Part shown: positions 12,219 through 24,610 of the stretch, piece by piece
Layout: every line of letters begins with the position of its first letter
Numbering within the stretch: the first letter of the stretch is position 1
NCBI GenBank assembly: GCA_973895155.1
Contig: OZ316894.1
Location: 26,350,001-26,414,000 of the forward strand
Length of the DNA: 64,000 nucleotides
Direction of reading: 5' to 3'
DNA from: Marsupella aquatica
Lineage: Eukaryota > Marchantiophyta
Translations under genes and position numbers: made by a program
Notes under the pieces: model-generated
The model's database searches: none
What the model was told of the DNA's origin: nothing
What the model saw: only the letters and a program-made list of their open reading frames with translations

Positions 12219-12434
12219 TGATCATTCTCCAGTATCGTCCTTTCCCAAATTTGTCTTGTCCAAAATTACACTGCTCTTTAAAATTAATTATGATTATTCT
12301 CAGATATTGTTCCTTCCCAAATTTATCTTGTCAAAGAGTACAAGGCTCTTTAAAACTAAATATGATCATTCTTAAATATTGCTCATCCCAAGTTTGTCTT
12401 GTCAAAAAGTACACCGCTCTTCAAAATAAAGATA
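12219..12434. repeat. three tandem copies of a 72-bp unit
   Basis: Copies start at 12219, 12291 and 12363, exactly 72 bp apart. Each holds TGATNATTCT, a CCCAA-TTTGTCTTGTC block and a GCTCTT-AAAAT block. Because 72 is a multiple of three, an open frame runs through the array, but the peptide only mirrors the repeat. Confidence 0.85.
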
Positions 12435-13645
12435 GTACTACGTATCCAATAAGGTCTTCTTCAGAGTGCATTATGGGATATAGTGCCCCAAAAAATAAGA
12501 GCTTCAGCTCAAGTTTGTGGGGCTACTATTGCCCATAATGCTTCAAAACAAGACCTTACTACTAGCCATAATGTTCCAGAAAGAGGACCAAACTACACTG
12601 AAAGGCAACTTAGTAAAAGCAACGAGTAGCCGTAAATCCTGTCAGGAGAAGAGGTTACCTGTGTGTAACCATTTCTACAGGGGCCTGCTATAGTCATAAT
12701 CTGGTGTCCTGAAAAGTTGAGCCGGTAACCTCTTTCCGGGCAGGAGTTACGTACACTAATGCAGGGCAGGGCTGGGGTTATAGGCTGTAACCTACTCCCG
12801 GAATATTCAAAGAAGCTTCTTTTCATATTCCGGACGCCGGTCAGTTTCTTTTCATATTCCGGACGCAGGGTTACAGCCTAGTAACCCTGCGCCCAGACCT
12901 GCATTACCCTATACATAGTGCTCCAGAAAGAGGACCTTACTACACTTAATGCCTAAGAGATTTTTATTTTCTCTAAGTTCAGTAAAAGCAATGAAGAGTC
13001 TTCCTAAGGAGGTGATCCATATCTTGACAGGGGCATTATGCTCCCATAATGGAAGAAAAATCACGAAGGGCATTATTAAGATGCAAGTATCATACAGTAT
13101 CGCAACCCATCCCTCTATCCAAGTCTTGTAGTCCCCTCCTCCTGTTATGTGATCCACTCTTCGACCGAGAAATCCTGCCACGACATTCTCTACTTTCCTC
13201 CCTATCCTGTACATTGCAGGTGAACCTGTGGGTGGCGTTGCCCATCGCAATGTTCTGATTCTCGGTCACATACATTCGTCGGAGTATCCGTCTTCTCCTG
13301 TAGCTCTCGAGGTTTTATGCTCTTCAACTCCTGCTTGAGTGGCCTCTGAAGACTGAGAAATTTCCAAGGCTGGACCAGTGGAGCTCCTTCCTGGTGAGCC
13401 GAGCTGAGCTGATTGAATGTCGATAATAAGTGGGTACATTTGTGGCTTCGTTGGAGAAGAGGGTGCATTAGCAACTTTAGGACATTGCCGTGGAAGGACG
13501 GAGGCTTAAGTGTTCCACTGCGTACAGGGGGGTAGGGACCCTATCGTAGGGGAGAAATAGCAGGATGGGAATACCTCTGTGAGCGGTGTTGGAGTCGTTG
13601 GTATATTTTAGTTCATCTCGTGGGAAGGTTGAGAAGCGGATAACA
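12435..13645. repeat. dispersed repeat segment and upstream region of the CYP97A gene
   Basis: The blocks near 12455-12590 and 12905-13085 resemble 38620-38890: GCATTATGGGATATAGTGC, TAATGCCTAAGAGATTTTTATTTT, a GAGTCTTCC-AAGAGGTGATCCA-ATCTTG block, and AAAAATCAC-AGG-TTATTAAG. Between them lies a 21-bp direct repeat (from TTCTTTTCATATTCCGG, near 12815 and 12846) and a hairpin at 12864-12891 (CGCAGGGTTAC, loop AGCCTA, GTAACCCTGCG). The last few hundred bases are probably the promoter and leader of the P450 gene. Confidence 0.6.
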
Positions 13646-16600
13646 ATGGCTCTGGCCGCTCATGCAGTGTCTGCATGTTGCCCTGCTCTACCGCCCAGCA
13701 GAGGAGCAACCCAGGTGCGAAATGGGTCCCGTAACCGGGCAAGCTTTTGGGGACAGAAACTCAAAGCTGGCAACCACACTGTAACCGGTGAGTTCCGATG
13801 TCTTTCCTTGAACGTTCTATATCCCACCTAGCGTCCTTCTCTTTGCGATTGTATGAAATTGTTTGTTGTTTTGAGGCTGATTTCAAATTGCAGGTTGTCG
13901 TTGGCCTGTTTTTGAGCAAGGAAGCTGTTCAGAATTGCTCAGTGTTTGTTAATTTCCAACTATGTTGCAAATTTTGCTGATGTATTTGTTAATTCACAAG
14001 CAGTCTGTTTGAATAGTAAGTTTACAGGGGCCTGTTTAGAATTTCTTGTGACTTTGTTAATCTCTATGAATCGCTCGTGGTCTGTTATTGTAAGGAGGCT
14101 GCATGGAATGGCTGGTGGGTTCGTTAGTTTACAGGGAGGCAGGCTAGAATTGCGTCATTTCTTTGGCTTTTGTAGCTTGAAAGGAGTCGTCTCCTATCCC
14201 GACAATTGGATTTGCTGCCTGCTTCTGAAATAGGATAAGAGGATATAAAGCTTTATTATTGCCTCTTATAATTTGGTAACATCCGTAGTTCAATAGCTTC
14301 AGCCATCGAGCCAAACTTTTATAGATCAGAACGCATCATGAATGGGTCTCGTCGTGGAGCGTTGATGCACAGCCACTGTGAAGATCATCAACAGAGCACC
14401 CGTAGCGACCATCGAGGACGAGAGAACAGAATTGCCGCTGCCGAGTGCTGGACTTACCTCCTTGGGGACAGATGAAGAATTGGCGCAACGAATTCTTTCT
14501 GGAGAATTCTCCGTTGAATCCGGCCGGTGAAATTTCCACCCCCATTCTATTACCAACACAGATTCACATTCAAGGAAGAGGTGCACCGTGAAGGAAATTC
14601 TGGTGTAGTCCATTAGGTGATAGAGAGACGGGCTGTGATTACTTTATGTGACCCGTCATGTCTACACAGAGGGTAGGGTTTAGGGTGAAATTAGGCTTCA
14701 TTTAGACCACAGAAGCGTTTTACATAGCTACTGTTTGGCTTTTGATGGATACTTCTATTCGTTTTGGTATAATACTACTATTTTTATTTGGATCTAAGTC
14801 TATTTTCTCGGCAGTATATGGCATTTCACTTTGCTACAATTGGACCATTGATTAAGACAATCTGTAGCGATGGTAACTTTCCCCCAAAAGATCTTTTCGA
14901 TGGTTAGAGAATTGCGTGACTGCAATCTGACTAGTGACTAGTGACTCGTCATTCGTGCAGAGATGATATATTTTCAAGAATTCGTCAAACTATTGCAAGG
15001 GCTGGACCGTTAGGACGATCGCTTGCATTGTCTCTGGCAAAGATTGAGAGGGATATGAGAGCTGAGAAGGCCAAGAAGCTGCCTGAAGCGACAGGGGATG
15101 TGACGAAAATTGTGGGCCAACCCTTTTTTGTTCCTTTGTTTGCGCTCTTTCAGACATATGGTGGAATTTTTCGGTTGTCATTTGGACCAAAGGTACGGTA
15201 GTTCTAGATGGCATGCTTTAAGTATCGTTTTTCCAACTTCGCAGTTGGGAAATTCGGTGCGGAGGAAATAGTCTTATGTGCATTTTGTGTACGATGTTGG
15301 GACCTGTGTGCCAAATGTGGGGAGCACAGAGATGACTTACTAACTAGTCCGTTTGTTTATATGCGAAGTCCTTTGTCGTTGTCTCGGATGACGGGATAGC
15401 CAAACGCATTCTGAAGGACAACGCAAAAAGTTATTCTAAGGTGACTGGCCTCAAATTTGCAGAAAGTTTTTTTCGTGCCAGGAACTGTCTGACAGTAATG
15501 GAGTAGGCAGGGAATTCAGATTCGTGCGGTGTGATTTTAATGGCTGTCTCGTTGAACCAGGATGATAGTGAAAGTTGAGTCGACCATAACGTTTGATTGA
15601 TTCACTTGATAATAATACAGGGAATACTGGCGGAGATCCTCGAGTTTGTCATGGGAACAGGTCTCATACCTGCAGATGGGGAAGTTTGGAAACGACGTCG
15701 ACGAGCTATTGTTCCTTCTTTACATAAAAAGGTGCATACCGTGAGTTCCTAGAGGCTTTTGAAGGAAAAGGGATATGTGCACTAAATGGGTAATGTAAGC
15801 AAAATCTGCGATTTTAACCAATTCCCATGGGAGTAGACGAGAGCAATGATCAACTAGATCTTGGAGTAAAATGTTGGGTCTGAAGTGGATTCTGTTCTAT
15901 CAGTATGTTACAGCAATGTTGCGCCTCTTCGGTCAGTGTTCCGATAGTCTCTGTGACAAACTATGCACTGCCGCCAACAATGGGGAGGAAGTTGAAATGG
16001 AAGGGCTATTTTCGCGCTTGACTCTGGACGTTATTGGAAAAGCAGTTTTCAACTACGATTTCAATTCCCTTCAAGTTGATACGGGGATTGTGGAGGTACA
16101 TACTTGGGTTGACTTGTTGCTGATCGAGTCTTTATGCTGAAACGGTTGCTGTTACTAGTGGATCTGGTATACTCAGTCTATTGCCAGTCGTGTATTTGAG
16201 AGGCAGAATTGACCTAGCCGGTTGTATAACTCACACATGTCTCTATCGAGCAGGCTGTTTACGTCGCCTTGAGGGAAGCTGAGGCTCGAAGTACATCTGT
16301 TATTCCCTATTGGAACGTCCCCATTTTGGCAGCAATTGATCCCAGACAGCGAAAAGTAGCTCAAGCTCTCAAGCTTATCAATGACACATTAGATGTCCTT
16401 ATTGCGAAGTGCCAGGTTTGTTCCTGCTTTGACTGCATTGCATGAATGTCTGCGAATTAACCGATAGTCCTACTTTCAACTCTGTCGAGTGTGCCCTGAC
16501 ATTTTCAAGACAGCCCGTACCATGGCCTTCAGGTGACTGCAATTAATGGTTACAATTGTACTAATGGACTCATGAACAACTTTTTTCAGGAAATTGTGAA

Positions 16601-19340
16601 TGAAGAAGATATAGAATTTGGTGAAGAGTATATGAGTGAGCGTGACCCAAGCATCCTGCACTTCTTGTTGGCAGCTGGTGATGAAGTAACTACACCATGC
16701 CTATCTCCGTGTTGTGATCTATCCTTACTTGGAAGAATTGTATCGTGCCGGGAAGTTCTCGTAAGAGGATTGCCTCTGTTACTTGTACGTTGCTCTTGAC
16801 GTGTCATCTTGATTTGAAGTCTCATGCCATTCTCAAAATGTCAGAACGCCTTTGCAGGTGACATCCAAACAGCTTCGGGACGACCTCATGACAATGTTGA
16901 TAGCAGGACATGAAACTTCAGCAGCAGTACTAACTTGGACATTCTATCTGCTTGCCTTGGTATGACGGATCACTTTTGCAACTTGCACTTTCTCGGCTGC
17001 TTCCTTTGCTCTTGTAAATGGTACCGTAATTTGATGTTTGCTACCTCAAGCATTAGTCTTGTGCATAACTACGCCTTGCCAAAGCACTCACTAAAGACGG
17101 ACTTGAACTGAGAAAACTATGGATTGGTTTTGTTGATTGGTTTTGTTGAAAACTCATATCAAACGGATGAAAATTTGTTGAATCGTATGTAAAATATTGT
17201 AAAACGTATGTTAATCTATGTGCGTTATGTGAATATTATGGAAATTACATGTCTAGGGACGCATTTTCGGATAAGTAGGCATTTTCTGGCAGATCCTGAG
17301 TGATGACTCAAGCGAAGGACTCCAAGAAATTTCTGTGTCAGATTTTACGTCTCGAGGTTAAGTCAAAGTTAAATTCTGGACGTTTCTCATCTTTCGCAAT
17401 TTTCGCGTATGTTTCGCAGAATCCTACTGCTACTGCCAAGCTTCAGATGGAGGTAGAAGTTTTCTACTACTCATGTCATGTTTTCTCAAAAATATTCTCA
17501 AGCTGAAGGTAGCTCTGCTGTCCGTCCTCAACAATTCATTTCAATGCGTAGTTACTGTCGCATCCAGTGTCCTACCTGTGTCTGAGACATTTTCTGTTTT
17601 CTACTGAACAGGTAGACTCTGTGTTGAGCGACCGTAAACCAACAATTGAGGATATGAAGAACTTGAGATATACAACCAATGTTATCAACGAGGTAAATTG
17701 CCTAATTTGAACCAGTAAGGAAGGTACCCCACTGGTTGTCACCGACTGCCCTTGTTTACTACATTGTCAAGTCCATAATCTGAAGTTTTCTCTGATTGGC
17801 AGTCAATGCGGCTTTATCCGCAGCCACCAGTGCTGATCCGGCGGTCTTTAGAGGATGACATGCTCGGCAAATATCACGTCAAAAAGTAAGGAAAACATAA
17901 CTTAGCGATCTGTGATACCAACTGTGGTGGCTTTTATCTTGGAAAAACATTGTCTTGCGCGGCTTAGCATCTATCAGGGAAAATAAATATGTACAGAAAG
18001 TTGGTTTGGTGAATTACGCCTTGTCTCTAAATTCCTTCAGGCTGATAGTGGAGCTGCTGTTGTAACAGGGGTGAAGACATATTCATTTCCACCTGGAACC
18101 TTCACCGGTCACCGCAGCTGTGGGAAGGAGCTGATGAGTTTAGGCCAGATCGTTGGGATTCATACCCAGCTGCTGAGGCCTCACAAGATTTCAGGTAACA
18201 TAATTTGCAGAAATCAGTTATTTGACTCGCGTATTTGTTGTGCAATAATCCTCTCGACACTTCATTCCAGGAATCGTTCATCTCAGATCCGGTTGACTGT
18301 CTGTCTCGTATGGTGGTCTTTGAGCCTGCCTATTGACAACCAGATCACCTTTCAATCTTGTTTACTTGCCAAGAGATTATTAAATCTGTTATATCATCAT
18401 TTTTGTAGCAAGGAAATACCATCACAATGGTGTTAGAAAGAAAGTTTGTAGATCGATTTTCGTAGGTCGTGTAGAGTGAAGATCCTCTGGTCGTTCTCCC
18501 ACAGGTTTTTACCTTTTGGAGGGGGCCCGCGAAAGTGCGTTGGTGATGTTTTTGCTACATTTGAGGTACGTTGCCTACTTTTTTTCGTAGACACCCTGTT
18601 GGGCTCCGTTCTTGAAATACATGACTTTTTGAAAATGTATATACCTCTCAACAAGCCTACCCATTGATGCAACAGGTTGTTAGTCCTTCAGATTCTGACA
18701 CCTCATCTAAGGGAGGTGGTTTCAGGGATTTGGGGCGATTATAGTTCAATTCCGGGGTGCATTTAAAATTCTCCTATTTTATGTTATCTCTTGATTGTCA
18801 CCAACTGATGTTCCTCTTGCTGGAGTCCTTTGGTGTCTCGGTTGTGAGGTTCTGTTCGTCTAAATATATTTGATGTATTATGGGTTGGTAACTGATGGAC
18901 GGAGCAAATGTGCTCTTCTGTTTTAATTGCAGACTGTCACGGCTTTAGCCATGCTTGTCCGTCGATTTGACTTCGAGCTTGCACCTGGGGCACCACCTGT
19001 AAGTTGAAAAACTGAATGCATATAAGTTTTCTAACGGTGACCACCTTGCCAAAATGCGTCATTGAATAGCAATTCTGAGACATTGCTCGGTTTTGTAATT
19101 CATTAGGTCGAATCCTGTGCACCCTCAAAAATGGCTTTTTGGGAACATGAGCATCTCTTTTCCTCAGGATTGGAAAATCTAACCAGATGTACCTTGAACT
19201 CTTATCAGGTAACAATGACAACTGGAGCAACCATTCATACCGCCAATGGCTTACACATGTTAGTAACCCACAGAACGAAAGTCCCGGTCATCCCAGTGAC
19301 AGACCCGCCAGCAAGTGGGTCACTATCGCTGGTTCCTTAA
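13646..19340 (+). CDS. CYP97A (LUT5-like): cytochrome P450 CYP97A-type carotene beta-ring hydroxylase
   Basis: A plastid P450 that hydroxylates beta-rings, mainly of alpha-carotene, on the way to lutein. Exons: 13646-13787, 14963-15192, 15369-15440, 15621-15731, 15904-16095, 16254-16415, 16590-16685, 16858-16959, 17420-17452, 17612-17692, 17803-17885, 18069-18194, 18505-18565, 18933-18998 and 19209-19340. Every intron is GT-AG and the phases join to 563 codons including the stop. The N-terminus is Ser/Arg/Ala-rich, as in transit peptides. Family marks are [39 protein letters not shown], the I-helix AGHETS (351-356), the ExxR motif ESMR (407-410), a PDRW block, and the heme loop [10 protein letters not shown] with C488. 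The C-terminal [12 protein letters not shown] and the whole core track Arabidopsis CYP97A3 rather than CYP97B or C. The exon 1 to exon 2 junction (acceptor at 14962) is the least certain; a neighbouring AG at 14960 breaks the frame. Confidence 0.93.
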
Positions 19341-20073
19341 GCCCAGAATACCGACACTCATGTGGGCCCAAAACAAAAACTACATCATCATAACAAGTGT
19401 AGGATCGGTTACATATCACAACTAGGGTCTTGGTAGAACCTGGTAGGAGAGAGTTGTTGTACATAATTATGATTCCTAACTCGGGATGACCTGGTTACTA
19501 GTGGAACGAATATAAGTTTTGATCTGTCTCGGAACTGCAGTTTTTAAGCTGCATTATTCTTTACTGTCATCGTGTAATAAAAGTCCACTTCAGTACGAGT
19601 GGGCTGCCACACTTGCCCAGTAGAACGACGCAAGTCCAGTAACTTGTGGGCGGAGCTGTCTCGGTCAGACCTCAGTGACATTTGATTTGACACAAGTGAA
19701 GGTCGTTTGACTTGCGGGAGTGTGACTGAGGGATTTACAATGCTCCTTCAACGAGTTTTGATTCATGTTATCTATCAGAGGTGACGACGACAAATACGAT
19801 ACTTTAGAAAACACTGCCCACTCATTGGTGACTCAGAGAGCGAATATTTCCAGGAGTGCTGTAAATCCCAGAGACCTAAGTAACTTCACAAAGGTCTTGG
19901 TAATCTGAGTTCTCTAGACATAGATATTGCTCCGAAGTGCTCAGGGGCCTTCATATCAACCACTTCTCCATACAATTTTCCACTCTTTGGCGTCAGCAGT
20001 TCCCTGGGCCCGTAAGTACTTCCTTTTTCATGATGAGAACCAAATCTAACCCTCATCAAGTGAATCCCAACCG
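19341..20073. other. 3' flank of CYP97A and intergenic sequence
   Basis: The first bases are probably 3' untranslated region. No independent gene or clear repeat was seen. The right end runs into the decayed 3' end of the antisense transporter pseudogene. Confidence 0.4.
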
Positions 20074-20885
20074 TCATCCCAAACTGACCCCCTTCCCAAG
20101 CTTACCCATATCCTTGGCTCTGATTTCAGTTGCCGAAGCCTTCACAGTTTTGGCTTGTTGGTTATCTTCCGGATCTGTGAAAGAAGGGTGAGAATCTTCA
20201 TGCACACTGACTGGTGCAGAAACCCATTTGAAAAAAGCTTTACTAAGCACTTCAGCATCGGATACATTCTTACCTGCAGAGGCATTTGAATCCAGTTTTT
20301 TAAAACCTAACAGATGTATTTGAATCCAGTTTTCTAAAACCTAACAGATGTTCAGCCAAAACGTCAACCAGGGGAGCTCCCGTGACTTCTCAAATTGCGA
20401 AATCGACAGCATAGACAGTGGTGCTCAACTCTTGGGGAATAACTTCTGCAAAGATGGGATCATTTGTGGCGGGAAAATTCCAAGCCATGAGCAAAGCCCA
20501 GTGGAAATATGGTAAGTCCTTATAGCCAGAAGAAATGAGTGTCTTTCGGGGATACCTGTAGCCAAGGCAATTCACATTGCTGCACTAAACTGCGAGCACA
20601 AAATACGGCCTTTGTTTGGTGACCATCCAGCTGCTTCATCACCCACCCAGCTACCAAAAACAGAACCTACAGCTCTACGAACTGACTGTTATCAATGCCA
20701 CCATGAGCGCAGCGGCACTGTGACTGAACCCGATCAGTTCTATCCGAGGGTGACGAACACCAATGCATTCCGTGGCATACTTCCAACAACTCCTTGGGTG
20801 ACAAAAATCTGAAAAGCGTTCACTTTCAACACAATCTTAGCTCCTTGATGAAATTCTTGCAAATTACGTGACTGTAAGGCACATC
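20074..20885 (-). pseudogene. decayed MFS transporter (UNE2/At1g78130-like family)
   Basis: Minus-strand fragments in all three frames line up in order with a plant major facilitator superfamily protein. From the 5' side they read KVNAFQIFVTQGVVGSM, then LIGFSHSAAALMVAL in another frame, then AVGSVFGSWVGDEAAG and SPNKGRILCSQFSAAM. These are followed by WNFPATNDPIFAEVIPQE with TTVYAVD, and GAPLVDVLAEHLLGF. This matches the loop and helix order of the family in which NSPIFAEIVP and SVYALDRSFE are typical. Stops interrupt it (TAG and TGA near 20740, one after FSAAM, one after VDFAI), and a 34-bp tandem duplication at 20284-20351 shifts the frame. Only the C-terminal half is present. Family identity comes from recalled homologues. 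It cannot encode a working transporter. Confidence 0.72.
20284..20351. repeat. 34-bp tandem duplication inside the transporter pseudogene
   Basis: Two near-identical copies start at 20284 and 20318 (both ATTTGAATCCAGTTTT and ending ACAGATGT). Because 34 is not a multiple of three, the duplication itself disrupts the reading frame. Confidence 0.9.
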
Positions 20886-22050
20886 AGAGTACGTAAATCA
20901 CCCCCTCCCTAATTCAGAATCGATCCAAGGTGGCCGAATTCTCTTCTGTCCTCGTGAAGTAGGCAATCGAATTGTCGTGCACATCAGAATCTCCCATTCA
21001 CCTACCCTCAAACTCAAAATGGATTGAAGGAGGCGAAATGCTCTTGTGTCACATCAGAATCTCCCATTCACCTACCCTCAAACTCAAAATGGATTGAAGG
21101 GGGCTAAATGCTCTTGTGTCCTCGTGAAAGCTGGCTGACTCACTTGTGCCCTCAAACGCTATCAGCATTCACGTTGTTGTGCCGTTGTGTCTCGGCGACA
21201 GGCTGTCAGTTCGATGCTGCTGCCAAGAGACAAACTATTGATCACGCAATCTCATACTGCGATCTTGCTAAACGAAATGTGCACTCGTACGAGCACGGAA
21301 TGAAACAGAAACGAAAAGCTGAGAATCTTACTAAAATTAACACATGTCAGTACGATTCGAGGTGGCCGACAAGGCCGTGACTGCAAAGGAGTCATTGCGT
21401 AAGCAACTGGATTTGCTTTACGAACGGGCGGACTACAAGAGTACGATCGACGTAGAACGACGAAAACCCACTTTCCGTTGTGAAGCCCACTTTGCAGTCA
21501 CCCAGTAAAATTGTCACTAGTGTCACGACTGCGTGCCAAGTAAACGGACAGAGGCCTAGAAGAGGTACCAAGTTCAATCCCCCTTATTATAAGTGTTTTG
21601 AAATTCACTCCTCCAATTACAAGGGTTGTGAAGGATATGCCAATGAGGGTATACGGTTGTGAAGTTCCCCCCTCCAATTACAAGGGTTGGGAAAGGTATG
21701 TGTGTGTGGGTATGTGTGGGTATAGGGTTGTGAAGTTCCCCCTCCAATTACAGGGGTTGCTAAGGGTATGTGTATGTATGTGCGTGCGAGTATGTGTGGA
21801 TGTAGGGTTGTGAAGTTCCCCCCTCCAATTACAAGGGTTGTGAAGTGTATAAATATGTGTGTGTGGGTATGTGTGTGTGGGTGGGGTTAGTGGTGAGAGT
21901 CATGGTTTCTCCTCCGCCCCTGTCTACTGTAGTTAGTTTTGGGGCCTTGGTTTAACTCTCTCTCCTTCCTAGTCTGGGTTTTTGTCGGATCCTCGGGTGT
22001 GACCCCCTTAGTGCCCCTCCAGTTACAAGGGTTGTGAAGGGTATGTGTGT

Positions 22051-22081
<31 letters not shown>

Positions 22082-22747
22082 GCAGGGGGGGGGTTGTGTT
22101 AGTGGTGGGCGTCATGGTTTCTCCTCAGCCCCTGGCTACGGTAGTTAGCTTGGGGCCCTGGTTTAATTCTCTCTCCCTCCTAGTCTGGGTCTTTGTCGGA
22201 TCCTTGGGTATGATGTATATTGTCTATCTTGTGTTAGATGGGTCTGCTTTTAGTTTCAAGACAAACAAACAAAAAATGGACAGAAACTTAGTGTCATCAC
22301 AATGGTGTCAAATACAGGTCATTTTAGCAATGAAACTGTAAAGATTATATCTTTTGCAGCAGTCTATCCAAGCCTTCCCGTCAGCCAATTTTTTCTTGTT
22401 TTTCCAAATTAGCCAAAGGTCATTTTAGCGAGGGAACTGCAAAGAGTATACCAAGCAAATTGCATCTTTTGCAGCAGTCTATCCAAGCCTCCCAACTTGC
22501 CATTTTTCCTAGTTTTTTAACAGTAGCCAAGGTGTCCACTAGCTCTAGAAGGACATGAACTCTACAAGGAAAGGCCTTTGGCTTAGTTATTCAGTAGGGA
22601 TAGTCAATTATCTAGTATTTTCTAGTGGTTTATAGTAGTTTCTGGCTAATCCTCCCCCACCATGGATTTGGTGGTGGTGAATGGGAATATTTCAAATTTT
22701 AGCCCTACTACCATGGCTAGCCTGTTTTTTGAAAGGAGGTTCTTGGC
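20886..22747. other. tandem-repeat-rich intergenic region
   Basis: It contains a 70-bp duplication (20981-21120), an array of a 60-80 bp unit carrying CTCCAATTACAAGGGTTG (starts 21611, 21672, 21742, 21823 and again 22017), and a segment of about 120 bp duplicated near 21880-22000 and 22090-22212. A (GT)n tract is followed by G18 and G9 runs at 22044-22093. A duplication of about 100-115 bp lies at 22317-22510. A 54-codon open frame at 21344-21508 has protein-like composition (charged, no low complexity) but is not recognised. Confidence 0.65.
22065..22093 (+). repeat. G-tract (18 G, then CA, then 9 G)
   Basis: It directly follows a GT dinucleotide run. Such a tract can form G-quadruplexes and is also prone to sequencing or assembly length error. 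Confidence 0.85.
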
Positions 22748-23065
22748 AACTAGTTTGGGGACCCCATCTCCCTATAGAGATTCTTAAATTCGATGAGAGA
22801 CAAGTACTTGGAAATATTTTTTTAAATGTTATATCAAAGTTATGTGCAGGGTCATATGCCTTGTTACATGAGTCCTATTGACCACCTATGATTATGCATG
22901 TGAACAAAACATGTGGGATTATGGAGCAACTTGGAAGAGAAGGAATTTGCATCTTGGTATTAGTTCTCATCACGCTTCTCCCTGATTTTGAATTGCTTTT
23001 ACCTTCATGATCATTGAAGTTAATCTTAATTGTCTAAATCAACTTCAATCATATATCCTTTCCAT
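22748..23065 (+). repeat. long inverted repeat, left arm, outer part
   Basis: It pairs with the reverse complement of about 38215-38555. The alignment runs up to the copia insertion point. The right arm shows the sequence without an insertion there (CTTTATATGTCATGATTT), which acts as an empty-site comparison. Confidence 0.85.
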
Positions 23066-23410
23066 TGTTGAGCATCGACGACAATCGCAACGGCAAGCCC
23101 ATGAACCATCCAACGCACAAGAGTCAACACAGAGAGATACGTGGTTCACCTCCACATGAGGCTACGTCCACGAGAACACACAAGAGCTTTACTGCACTCT
23201 AGGTCGACCGGCCATACCAAACATCCACAACACAAGCTCTCTCTATCTCTCAACTAGCTCCGTAAGAATGAGCCTGAGTTCCACCTCTCCAAGCAAACAC
23301 CACTTGGTTATAGAGTGTGCACAGCATGACTAACCTAACCAAGTCTGCAACTAAGGTTAGCCTTAACTACGGTACAGTCGTAACTCTAGACCTAAGAGTA
23401 AATCCTAACA
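23066..23410 (-). repeat. copia 3' LTR
   Basis: On the plus strand it starts TGTTGAGCATCG and ends AATCCTAACA, giving TG...CA ends on both strands. Length 345 bp. It matches 29400-29743. Confidence 0.95.
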
Positions 23411-23421
23411 ATCTCCCCCTT
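23411..23421 (-). other. copia polypurine tract
   Basis: The minus strand reads AAGGGGGAGAT immediately before the 3' LTR. This is the standard place for the plus-strand primer. Confidence 0.85.
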
Positions 23422-24073
23422 GACTCTGGTCTAGGGAGGGTAAAGACTGCACCCTATATAATTGCTCAGCGGGAAGTTCTGGAAAGAAAAACCAAACTGG
23501 TTTTTCCCTCTTTATAAGAGAGTAGACCAGAACTAAGTCGTAGCCTATACAAGGAATGAGCAAGAGCATATCTCAGTATCTACACAAATATTAAGTAACC
23601 CTACTTGTGAGGCAATTGCAAAACCTTGTCGTGTTCATACATATCGCTACACAACATACATCGCTTGTCACATACATCCAGACATAGTCACACTGCCACA
23701 TCACAAACACAAGAGAATGGAATACAAGTGGAACTCATGTCCACACATGTCCAAAACCCACAATAATCTCCATACAATCGGCACAACGATCCCGGTCAAC
23801 AATACCCCATCGATCCCGCACCGATCCGATCACACACGTATGTCAAGCCAACGCACCTTGCTACTCAAGGAATCCACGTTACACAAGCGGAGCTCACAGC
23901 CATCATAGCCACTCAAGCTCCTCTCTCTCCAAGGCTCAACATTGAAAGATGACCTTTCAATGCCTCACAAGTGAGAAGTACCCTCTCACACAAACCTGAC
24001 GGAACCTTATCGGCTCCAATAGCACTCATACCAAATGTACATACTCTAATAGCACGATATACTACTACACTAC

Positions 24074-24598
24074 TCAGAATGGTGTGACAACTTGCAACGC
24101 ATCACGATGTCTAAAAAAACTCTCCAAAGGAATCACTTTGGTAAAAGCGTCAGCCGGGTTGAGTTTACTGTCAATCTTAACCCTAAACTGATTATCAAAC
24201 ACAGCCTGCCTGATAAAATAGTACTTGACATCGATGTGCTTCACTCTGCTGTCCATTACCTGGTTCACAGCAAGATGGAGCGCACTCTGACTATCACGAT
24301 GGAGCTTCACATTCCCCTGTGGCAATCCCATCTCAATGATAAGTCTATCCAACCAAATCGCTTCCTTTGCTGCTTCCGCTGCTGCAACATACTCCGCTTC
24401 TATAGTAGACTGAGCAATACACTTCTGCAGAGTAGACCTCCAACTTATGCATCCACCTCCTAATGTGAACACATAACCTGTTGTTGACCTCCTACGATCC
24501 AGATCCTGTGCACAGTCAGCATCTACATAGCCCATCAATGATCTAGCATTATCAGCATATGCATCAAACAATAGACCATGATCCACGGTACCCTTCAA
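24074..24598 (-). pseudogene. copia RNase H domain
   Basis: Contains GYVDADCAQDLDRRRSTTGY, the ISWRS block, then STIEAEYVAAAEA and KHIDVKYYFIR, all hallmarks of Ty1/copia RNase H with the acidic residues kept. A TGA replaces the expected Trp just before it (after the EAVK residues, near 24613), separating it from the RT. Confidence 0.92.
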
Positions 24599-24610
24599 GT
24601 ACCGAATAAT

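Noticed and set aside
12218-12538. 106-codon frame over the 72-bp array
   Set aside because: The frame is open only because the repeat period is a multiple of three.
21598-22341. Open frames in the GT/G-rich minisatellite
   Set aside because: Translations are runs of Cys/Val/Gly from simple repeats.
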